Shown: positions 1 to 5,062 of the stretch, in pieces | Layout of the letters: every line of letters starts with the position of its first letter | How positions within the stretch are numbered: position 1 is the stretch's first letter | Assembly: GCA_036475545.1 (NCBI GenBank) | Contig: JAZGAE010000014.1 | Coordinates: 1-9,155, forward strand | Origin: JAZGAE01 sp036475545 | GTDB taxonomy: Bacteria; Pseudomonadota; Alphaproteobacteria; DATDPM01 | Length of the DNA stretch: 9,155 nucleotides | Reading direction: 5' to 3' | Program-made: the position numbers and the translations under genes | The notes under the pieces: generated by a model | Databases searched by the model: none | Told to the model about the DNA's origin: nothing | The model's input: only the letters and a program-made list of their open reading frames with translations

Positions 1-310
1 CGGCGTCCACGAAGTTGAGGGTGACGTCGCCGTCCGTGGTGATCGCGGCGACCCGCTTGGCGAACGCCTCGTTCACGAGCTTTCCGGTGCCGCGCGCAAT
101 CACCGGCTTGCGCCGGGCCGGCTCCGCTGCCCGGGCCGGTTCGCCGGCTTTTCCCGCGCTGCGCACGGCGGGCTCGGGCGCACCCGTCGCGGTGGGGCTT
201 GGGGCCGCTGCGCCTGCCTGGCGCTCGGCGCCCCCTTGCAGTTCCGCGCAGGCCGCGATGAGCAGCGCTGCCCCCAAACCCAGGATCAGGCGGGTTCCCT
301 TTGCCGCCAT
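1..310 (-). CDS. gspD: GspD, type II secretion secretin, N-terminal part (runs off left edge)
   Basis: This is the 5' end of the outer-membrane secretin gene; about 103 residues lie in the window and the frame stays open to base 1. The protein begins with a lipoprotein signal: K4 and R7, a hydrophobic stretch, then I-A-A-C with the lipidated Cys at residue 21. Ala at +2 fits Lol sorting to the outer membrane. An Ala/Pro/Gly-rich linker follows (about 22-70). The visible end, with G-K-L-V-N-E-A-F and then V-T-L-N-F-V-D-A, matches the start of the secretin N0 domain. In the family, GspD forms the multimeric outer-membrane channel, and N0 contacts the HR domain of GspC. It is the last T2SS gene here, 297 bases after the GspC/N-type gene, so it may have its own promoter. 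A purine-rich AAGGGGG lies 13 bases before the ATG. Ring domains N1-N3 and the secretin core are outside the window, so completeness cannot be judged. Confidence 0.85.
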   Translation of the reverse strand, partial: MAAKGTRLILGLGAALLIAACAELQGGAERQAGAAAPSPTATGAPEPAVRSAGKAGEPARAAEPARRKPVIARGTGKLVNEAFAKRVAAITTDGDVTLNFVDA

Positions 311-484
311 CGGAAAAGATGTTCCCCCTTCGGTCTTGCCCCGGAGGCCCGGTTGCGACGAGACGCCCACGGCATCCGTGCGCTTGCACCCCTGGTCACC
401 TTCGAACGCAAGCGTCCGCGTGCCCCTTCGCCCGAGATTTGCTTGCGAGCCTACCAAATTACTTTCCGCGGCGATAAATCATTT

Positions 485-498
485 TTGTTTCAAGACAA
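485..498. promoter_or_regulatory. Imperfect palindrome in AT-rich patch upstream of gspD
   Basis: The sequence TTGTTTCAAGACAA has TTGT/ACAA arms, with a further T-A pair inside. It sits in the only AT-rich segment of the gspD upstream spacer. Its size and position would suit a dimeric regulator, but a short imperfect palindrome can arise by chance and no second copy is seen nearby. Confidence 0.25.
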
Positions 499-550
499 TG
501 ATCGCGCCGGCCATTGCAACCGCCGGGCCTACACCGGCGGGTCCCAAGTG

Positions 551-583
551 CGGGCCCGATCGGCCCGGCGCCACGTCCGGGCC
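551..583 (-). other. Competing GC-rich hairpins downstream of the GspC/N-type gene
   Basis: Two inverted repeats share an arm. CGGGCC (551-556) can pair with GGCCCG (562-567), and GGCCCGG (562-568) can pair with CCGGGCC (577-583). They lie about 25-55 bases after the stop of the GspC/N-type gene. No T-tract follows on the minus strand, so this is not a canonical intrinsic terminator. It could stabilise or process the 3' end of the upstream transcript, or simply reflect high GC content. Confidence 0.3.
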
Positions 584-607
584 CGCGCGGGGCCAAGGGC
601 GTCGACG

Positions 608-1216
608 TTAGCGCTGGTCCTTTGGCTCGGCGTCCCCGGCGGACGGGCCCGGGCCGGGGGAGGGCATCTGGGGTGATCGCGGACGCTTGCGCGCGCGTTC
701 CTTCCTCTCCTTCTTGGGCTCGGGACGAGGGGCGTCCCTGAGGACCAACTCGTCCGTCTCGTTCCCGTGGCGCAGCGAAATGTGGTCCGGAAGGATCGCG
801 TCCACCGTCCAGCCGTCGACCTGCTGGCCCTCGATCAGCCTCAGCACTTCGCCGGTCTTGCGCCGCGCCACCAGCGCCATGCGCTCGTCCGCGGAGATGA
901 TGACGCCCATGAGCGAGAACAGGTTCCGCTCTACCGTTGCGGCCTGCTGCGGCCCCTCGCCCTCGGCGAAGAGCGGCCGGCGCGAGGGCAGGAACAGCGG
1001 CCGCGCCACGGTCTCGGAGAAGTCCCCGAGCGGCGGCATGGCGAAGCCGGCCGGCGTCGGCACGGCCGCCGCGGGCTGCGGGCCGGCCGCAACCGGGACG
1101 ACGACGCCCGCATCCTCCGGGGCGGACGTGAGCCCGGCATACAACGCATAGCCCAGCCCCAGGCAAAGGAGGAAAAGCAGCACCGAAGGGCGTCTGCGCC
1201 GCGAGCGGACCGTCAT
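608..1216 (-). CDS. GspC/GspN-type inner-membrane protein with HR domain
   Basis: This 202-residue protein most resembles the GspC family and related short GspN-type proteins. It has an Arg-rich cytoplasmic start (R4-R9), one membrane helix (about 11-29), an Ala/Pro-rich periplasmic linker (32-62) and an HR-like domain (about 66-160). That domain includes A-R-P-L-F, then L-M-G-V-I-I, a G-Q-Q-V turn and a final D-E-L-V-L. HR domains bind the N0 domain of GspD and so couple the inner-membrane platform to the secretin. A classical GspC of about 270-300 residues carries a PDZ or coiled-coil domain after HR. Here that is replaced by a roughly 40-residue tail rich in Lys, Arg and Pro (161-202). The ATG overlaps the gspM stop (ATGA, 1213-1216), implying translational coupling. 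Whether it is named gspC or gspN is uncertain, so I give no symbol. Confidence 0.75.
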   Translation of the reverse strand: MTVRSRRRRPSVLLFLLCLGLGYALYAGLTSAPEDAGVVVPVAAGPQPAAAVPTPAGFAMPPLGDFSETVARPLFLPSRRPLFAEGEGPQQAATVERNLFSLMGVIISADERMALVARRKTGEVLRLIEGQQVDGWTVDAILPDHISLRHGNETDELVLRDAPRPEPKKERKERARKRPRSPQMPSPGPGPSAGDAEPKDQR

Positions 1217-1791
1217 GGCCCCTCCCCCTGCATGTAACCGTAAACGTCGAAGCGGACCTGAAGATCGCTCTGGGTCGCGGGTTGGTTGCGGCGGGCGCGT
1301 GGGCGGCGCGAGCGGATGTCGACGTTGTCCATGAACAGGTACCGCTCGGCCGTTTCCACGGCGTAGAAGATCGTTTGCAGGGCTTGCGTATCGGCGGTCA
1401 TGTTCACCCTCACGGTCACCTTCCGGAAACCGTCCGCGCCCTCGGGCGGCAGCGCCTGTGTGCTCTTGAACGTGGCGCCGTTGGAATCGATCAGGGTCTT
1501 GACCGTGTTTTGCACCTGGGCCGCCACCAGTTCGATGCTGCCGCCTTCGAGGAACCGGCCCGAGGCGGCCCGGGTGCCGCGCAGCTCGTCGAGCCGCGAT
1601 TCCAGCGCGCCCCGCTCGGCGGCGATCCGGAGCTGGCGAGCGAGCAGCTCCCGCGACTGCGCAATCGACCTCTCGTAGCCATCGAACCTCGCGCTCACGG
1701 GCTCGACCACCAGGGCCCAGACGGCGGCGGCGGCCGCAACCAGGATCGTCACGGCGAGCAGTCGGCCGACGGCGGGCGAAAGCGCGGTCAT
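1213..1791 (-). CDS. gspM: GspM, type II secretion inner-membrane platform protein (subtype b-like)
   Basis: This 192-residue bitopic protein has a very short cytoplasmic N-terminus, one membrane helix (about 9-29) and a likely coiled coil (about 38-72) rich in Arg, Glu and Leu. A compact periplasmic domain follows (about 85-185), with I-E-L-V-A-A-Q-V-Q near its start and beta strands such as K-V-T-V-R-V-N-M. The layout fits GspM subtype b (T2SSM_b), a ferredoxin-like fold related to PilO. In the family, GspM pairs with GspL and stabilises the platform that holds GspE and GspF. Position supports the call: its ATG overlaps the gspL stop (ATGA, 1788-1791) and its stop overlaps the next start in the same way. 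Family assignment rests on motifs and synteny, not on a profile search. Confidence 0.82.
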   Translation of the reverse strand: MTALSPAVGRLLAVTILVAAAAAVWALVVEPVSARFDGYERSIAQSRELLARQLRIAAERGALESRLDELRGTRAASGRFLEGGSIELVAAQVQNTVKTLIDSNGATFKSTQALPPEGADGFRKVTVRVNMTADTQALQTIFYAVETAERYLFMDNVDIRSRRPRARRNQPATQSDLQVRFDVYGYMQGEGP

Positions 1792-2888
1792 CGCTCTCCG
1801 CCTCGCTCCGCGATCTCGAACGAAAGGTTGAAACGCTCGAGCCCGCTTCGCGGGTCCTGGGTGACCGAGGAGCGGAAGCGGGGCGTCTCGAACAGGCTCG
1901 AGTTCCCGATCACCCCGATGAGCCTCGAGGCGGCCGAAGAATAGCCGGCGATGCGCACCTCGCGGCCCTGGATCTTGAGCTCGAAAAGCCAGGTATGGTC
2001 GGGCAGTGTCTTGGTAAGCTCATCCAAGATCGCAAGAACCGACGCGTAGTCTCGCTTCTCTTCCGCGAGAAAGCGGCTCTCCCGGTCAAGCCGCTCGACC
2101 TCTTCGCGCAGGTGGATTACCTCGTCGGCTTGCGCTTGCGCCTCGGCCACCCGGGCAACCAAGGTCTCGGCCGCCGTCCTTTGCCGGTCGAGGGGCACGT
2201 ACACGAGCAGGGCGGCGAGCCCCAAGGCCACCAGCGCCAGCGCCGTGTTGAGTGGCGACCAAGTCTTCGCCGCAGGCTCGCCCGCCTCCGACAAGAGGTT
2301 GAGGACGGGCGCCGCATCCGGATCCTCGCCGGCCACGTCCACGATCGCAGGCCGCAGCCCCCACCCGCTCGCCACGGCGACGGCGTCGTCGACGACGCGG
2401 CGGGGGACCACCGTCATCTCCACCGTCACGCGCTTGGCGCCGGGGTCGCGGCCGCTCACACGGTAGTCGAAACAGACCTCTTCCGGCGCAAACGGGGTCT
2501 GGCGGTCGATCTGAAAAAACAGGGCTTGCCGCAGGTCCGAATCAGTCATCCAGGGCAGGTCCAGGGTCCTTCGCAGGGCCTGCTCGGCCGGGAGCCGCAA
2601 CGCGACTTCGGTCTTGGAGAGGCTCACCGGCTTGGCCGCGGCGGCGACGGCCCGGCGCTGCTCAAGCGCGTCCTTGCCTTCGAGATTGACGCGCCCGACC
2701 TCGCGGGCTCGCTCGCCGCGGAAGAGCCGGAAGCGGACCTCGCCGCGCGACGGCTCCACCACCAGGATGGGCGCTCCCGGCCGGGCAAGGCGGCGCAGGC
2801 GGCGCGGCACCAGGGCGGTCAGCTCTGCGAGCCACCACGCGAAGAATCGCCCAACGAGATGGTGCGTCCGAGTCAAAACGGTTGCCAT
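1788..2888 (-). CDS. gspL: GspL-type platform protein with PilN-like C-terminal half
   Basis: This 366-residue protein has a cytoplasmic half, one membrane helix (about 213-232), a coiled coil (about 235-278) and a PilN/GspL-like periplasmic domain (about 280-360). The cytoplasmic part contains V-A-L-R-L-P-A-E (95-102), L-R-R-T-L-D-L-P (105-112) and R-Q-T-P-F (129-133). These resemble the PilM-like region of GspL proteins from Alphaproteobacteria. GspL recruits the ATPase GspE and pairs with GspM. The N-terminal 35 residues look like an amphipathic helix (F-F-A-W-W-L, then R-R-L-R-R-L). The cytoplasmic domain, about 210 residues including that helix, is somewhat short for a full actin-like fold. 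An in-frame TAG (2898-2900) lies 12 bases before the ATG, so translation cannot begin further upstream in this frame. Shine-Dalgarno-like AGGA is 7 bases from the ATG. It ends in an ATGA overlap with gspM. It lies where gspK would normally separate it from gspJ. Confidence 0.82.
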   Translation of the reverse strand: MATVLTRTHHLVGRFFAWWLAELTALVPRRLRRLARPGAPILVVEPSRGEVRFRLFRGERAREVGRVNLEGKDALEQRRAVAAAAKPVSLSKTEVALRLPAEQALRRTLDLPWMTDSDLRQALFFQIDRQTPFAPEEVCFDYRVSGRDPGAKRVTVEMTVVPRRVVDDAVAVASGWGLRPAIVDVAGEDPDAAPVLNLLSEAGEPAAKTWSPLNTALALVALGLAALLVYVPLDRQRTAAETLVARVAEAQAQADEVIHLREEVERLDRESRFLAEEKRDYASVLAILDELTKTLPDHTWLFELKIQGREVRIAGYSSAASRLIGVIGNSSLFETPRFRSSVTQDPRSGLERFNLSFEIAERGGER

Positions 2889-3062
2889 GACGTCGTCCTA
2901 CCTCCGCCGCCTCGTTCCTGTTCCCGGGCCTGTTCCCGGGCGCGCGCCCCGCCATCGGGAACGTCGCGTGGGCACCCGCGGCCCTATGCCACAGGCCATC
3001 GATACGGGTCTTTCGTTGTACAAATGTTTAACAGCCTTGTTCGCGGCGGCGTTAGGGCCGAA
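2889..3062 (-). other. gspJ-gspL intergenic gap, where gspK would be expected
   Basis: This 174-base stretch contains no pseudopilin-like reading frame. The GFTLIE-type prepilin motif present in the four upstream pseudopilin genes is absent, and I see no other part of a GspK. It holds a tandem duplication of CTGTTCCCGGGC (2918-2941), an AT-rich patch around 3013-3035 with the palindrome TTGTACAA (3016-3023), and the gspL ribosome-binding region. I found no well-spaced promoter and no terminator hairpin with a T-tract, so gspL may still be expressed by read-through from gspJ. Confidence 0.6.
2918..2941. repeat. Tandem 12-base direct repeat, two copies
   Basis: CTGTTCCCGGGC occurs twice back to back, each copy containing the palindrome CCCGGG. 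It sits 30-53 bases before the gspL start in the gspJ-gspL gap. It may be simple replication slippage. The region is non-coding, so no coding constraint explains it. Confidence 0.7.
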
Positions 3063-3770
3063 TCATGCCCCCCGCGCCAGTCTCGGCGCAACCACGAGTT
3101 CCGGCCAGTAGCGGGAATCGCCATCGGCGAACTCGACCCGAATGCGCACCAGTTGGGGCAAGCCATCCTCCTCTTGCCAGCCGTTCCGCCACAACCCGGC
3201 CGCGCCGTCCTCCCCTGGCGCGAGATAGGAAAATTCCACGTCTTCGATCCGCTCCAGCAGCACGGTTTCTTCGGGCTCCCCCTGCCCAGGGCCGCCGGCC
3301 TCCGATCGGAGCAGGCGCCAAGACGCGACGAGCCGTTTCCGCCCCACCTCGCCGGAAACGTAGACGGAAAGCCGGTAAAGCCCGCCCACGGCAATGTGGT
3401 CCGGCAGGACCGAGACGAAGCTCATCTCCTGGCGCGTCCCCTCGAAAGGGGCCGCGGCCAAGGCGCGGGCCTCCTTCGGGGCGATATCGCGGGCCTGGCT
3501 CAGCTGGCGCCGGAGGAAATTCTGCGCCAGATGCACCTCGGCGACCCGGTCGCTGCTCGCGATCCCGGCCTCCCACGCACGCGTGCCGAACCTCAAGCCT
3601 CCGAATAGCAACACCGCGATCAGCCCGAACAGGGTGATGGCGACGAGAAGCTCGATCAGCGTGAACCCCCGCGGTCGGCGGCGGCACCGGCCCGGCCCGA
3701 ACGCCTGCGGGCGCGCCCTATTCCCCTGGCGCCAGCCGGAGCGTGGTAAGGGAGACCGATCGTTTATCAT
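3063..3770 (-). CDS. gspJ: GspJ, minor pseudopilin
   Basis: This 235-residue type IV-like prepilin has the cleavage motif R-G followed by F-T-L-I-E (Gly35/Phe36, with the conserved Glu at mature position 5, residue 40). A hydrophobic helix follows (about 36-60), then a beta-rich domain ending in R-I-R-V-E-F-A-D-G. Size, helix and position after gspI fit GspJ, which in the family joins GspI and GspK at the pseudopilus tip. The ATG at 3768-3770 lies inside gspI (53-base overlap). I chose it because no ATG, GTG or TTG occurs in frame between it and the cleavage site. GGGA lies 8 bases before it, and the GAGG nearer the ATG is too close to be ideal. The resulting leader is 35 residues, Arg-rich and much longer than the usual 6-15. 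Leader length is the uncertain part; the mature protein is clear. Confidence 0.85.
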   Translation of the reverse strand: MINDRSPLPRSGWRQGNRARPQAFGPGRCRRRPRGFTLIELLVAITLFGLIAVLLFGGLRFGTRAWEAGIASSDRVAEVHLAQNFLRRQLSQARDIAPKEARALAAAPFEGTRQEMSFVSVLPDHIAVGGLYRLSVYVSGEVGRKRLVASWRLLRSEAGGPGQGEPEETVLLERIEDVEFSYLAPGEDGAAGLWRNGWQEEDGLPQLVRIRVEFADGDSRYWPELVVAPRLARGA

Positions 3771-4176
3771 GCACCTCGTCCCAAGACACTGTGACGACGA
3801 CCTCGTAGGCGCGCACCGGGAGGCCCTCGCGTTCCGGCGCGGCGTCCGGCTCGCTTTCCTGGTACGGCCGCACCTCGACCAGCCACCGGAAGCGGTCGTC
3901 GAACCGTCCGACCGACTGCCCCTCCACGAGGGGATCTTCGATGCCGACCTGCGCCAGCTTCGACTCCGCCAGAAGCGTGGCCGTGGTGTACGCCTCCGAC
4001 ACGCGGGCATTCCGGAGCCCCGTCGAAAAAACCTGCAGCAGAACCCCCAGCGCCAGGGCCAGGATGGCGAACGCCACCAGGACTTCGATCAGGGTGAAGC
4101 CGCGATCCCGGCCGCCCAGCCGCACCGCGCTAATCCCGAATCGAGATACGGCCGGTGAGCCAGTCCACGTCGACAT
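3718..4176 (-). CDS. gspI: GspI, minor pseudopilin
   Basis: This 152-residue prepilin has the motif R-G followed by F-T-L-I-E-V-L-V-A-F (Gly26/Phe27, Glu31). A hydrophobic helix runs to about residue 50, followed by A-T-L-L-A-E-S-K-L, a typical GspI segment, and then a small beta domain. GspI is a core of the pseudopilus tip. Two starts are possible. The ATG at 4176 overlaps gspH by 47 bases and gives a 26-residue leader. A GTG at 4123-4125, just after the gspH stop, would give an ordinary 9-residue leader and no overlap. Neither has a strong Shine-Dalgarno sequence at ideal spacing, so I keep the ATG but regard the GTG as a real alternative. The stop falls inside gspJ, whose start is upstream. 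Confidence 0.87.
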   Translation of the reverse strand: MSTWTGSPAVSRFGISAVRLGGRDRGFTLIEVLVAFAILALALGVLLQVFSTGLRNARVSEAYTTATLLAESKLAQVGIEDPLVEGQSVGRFDDRFRWLVEVRPYQESEPDAAPEREGLPVRAYEVVVTVSWDEVHDKRSVSLTTLRLAPGE

Positions 4177-4567
4177 GGTATTGGCGCTCGCCCCTGGAGA
4201 GGCTCACGCGCCCTCCGGTGGAGCTTCCGTCGGGATAGAAGCGAACGACGCCGGTCGTCTCATCGAGCCGTTCGGATCGCGCGCTGACGAACGAGACTTC
4301 GAGGTCTTCGGCCAGCGTGCCCACCCGCTGCTCCCCATCCACGGCGTAGCGCCGTGTGCCGACGTCCAGTGTGAACGTGGCCTCGCGGTTGCCGGAAATC
4401 GCCCGGCTGCGGCTGGTGCGCAGCGCGGCCGCGACGTCGCGGGCGGCGCTCTTGAGCGTGACACCCGGCATGGCGTTGGAGATGAGGGGAACGGCGACCG
4501 TCAACACCGCCGCCATGACGGCCAGCGCCACCAACAGCTCGATCAGGGTGAACCCGCGGGGAGCCAT
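4130..4567 (-). CDS. gspH: GspH, minor pseudopilin
   Basis: This 145-residue prepilin has a very short leader, M-A-P-R-G, then F-T-L-I-E-L-L-V-A-L (cleavage after Gly5, Glu at residue 10). A hydrophobic helix to about residue 28 precedes S-A-A-R-D-V-A-A-A-L-R-T-S-R-S, a GspH-type segment, and a C-terminal beta domain. This domain layout matches the GspH/FimT family. In the family GspH links the GspI/J tip to the GspG shaft. The ATG is 5 bases after the gspG stop, implying coupled translation. Length and motif are normal, and I see no damage. Confidence 0.9.
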   Translation of the reverse strand: MAPRGFTLIELLVALAVMAAVLTVAVPLISNAMPGVTLKSAARDVAAALRTSRSRAISGNREATFTLDVGTRRYAVDGEQRVGTLAEDLEVSFVSARSERLDETTGVVRFYPDGSSTGGRVSLSRGERQYHVDVDWLTGRISIRD

Positions 4568-4572
4568 GGCGG

Positions 4573-5007
4573 TTACCAGCTGACGATGTCCTGGTCTTCG
4601 CCTTCGCCCCCCTCCGCCTCGTCGGCGCCGAGCGTGTACAGGTCGTACTCGCCATGCCTGCCCGGGTACCGGTAGTCGAAAATGTTGCCCCAGGGATCCA
4701 TCAGCATGTCCTGCTTCTTCAAGTACGGGCCGTTCCAGTTCTCCGCGTCCGGCGGCGGTTCCAGCAGCGCCTCCAGACCCTGCTCATCGGTGGGATAGCG
4801 GCCGATATCGAGGCGGTAGAGGTCGAGGGTGGCGCCGAGCTGTTGGACCTGGATGACCGCCGTCTTCGTCTTGGCGCCACTCAGGTACTTGAGGACCTGG
4901 GGCACGGCGATCGTCGCCAGGAAGCCCAGGATGGCCAGAACCACCAGAAGTTCGAGAAGGGTGAAACCACGAATGCGGCCGGAGTGAGGGCGCCATGCGA
5001 GACGCAT
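4573..5007 (-). CDS. gspG: GspG, major pseudopilin
   Basis: This 144-residue protein is the main pseudopilus subunit. The leader ends at Gly14, followed by F-T-L-L-E-L-L-V-V-L with Glu19 (mature position 5). Other family marks are Y-L-S-G-A-K (41-46), Y-R-L-D-I-G-R-Y-P-T-D-E-Q-G-L (64-78), D-P-W-G-N (104-108) and an acidic C-terminal loop L-G-A-D-E-A-E-G-G-E-G-E-D (126-138) that matches the calcium-binding loop of GspG. It polymerises into the short periplasmic pseudopilus that pushes substrates through GspD. A good Shine-Dalgarno sequence, AAGAGG (5015-5020), lies 8 bases before the ATG. That is stronger than those of its neighbours and suits a highly made structural subunit. It follows gspF after a 55-base gap. 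Confidence 0.95.
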   Translation of the reverse strand: MRLAWRPHSGRIRGFTLLELLVVLAILGFLATIAVPQVLKYLSGAKTKTAVIQVQQLGATLDLYRLDIGRYPTDEQGLEALLEPPPDAENWNGPYLKKQDMLMDPWGNIFDYRYPGRHGEYDLYTLGADEAEGGEGEDQDIVSW

Positions 5008-5014
5008 CAGACCA

Positions 5015-5020
5015 CCTCTT
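5015..5020 (-). promoter_or_regulatory. Ribosome-binding site of gspG
   Basis: AAGAGG on the minus strand, with a T next to it, lies 7 bases before the gspG ATG. It is the best-spaced Shine-Dalgarno sequence among the pseudopilin genes here. It supports the ATG at 5005-5007 as the start. Confidence 0.6.
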
Positions 5021-5062
5021 CAACTTTCGCCGTAAGAAACACGGTCAATCCATTGCCGTGGC

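Larger units (their letters stand above)
311..607 (-). other. Intergenic spacer between the GspC/N-type gene and gspD
   Basis: I see no convincing gene here. The right part (about 540-600) is very GC-rich and can form competing hairpins. The left-centre part (about 455-500) is a clear AT-rich patch in an otherwise GC-rich window and contains the imperfect palindrome TTGTTTCAAGACAA (485-498). The patch lies about 145-190 bases before the gspD start and is the likeliest place for a gspD promoter or operator. I could not find a well-spaced -35/-10 pair: TTGAAA and TTGTCT are present on the minus strand, but no good -10 box sits at 16-18 bases. Promoter function is inference from composition only. 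Confidence 0.5.

Noticed and set aside
459..1166. Minus-strand open frame of 235 codons overlapping the GspC/N-type gene in another frame
   Set aside because: The product is dominated by Arg, Gly, Ala and Pro with no fold-like pattern. The frame ending at 608 has a membrane helix, an HR-like domain and an ATGA link to gspM.
1995..3608. Plus-strand open frame of 537 codons opposite gspL and gspJ
   Set aside because: It is antisense to gspL and gspJ and spans the gap between them. The product is rich in Arg, His, Gly and Pro, as expected of a shadow frame, with no family features.
3771..4010. Upstream extension of the gspJ frame to an ATG at 4010
   Set aside because: It would add 80 residues of shadow sequence inside gspI ahead of the prepilin leader. 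The ATG at 3770 already gives a leader longer than usual.
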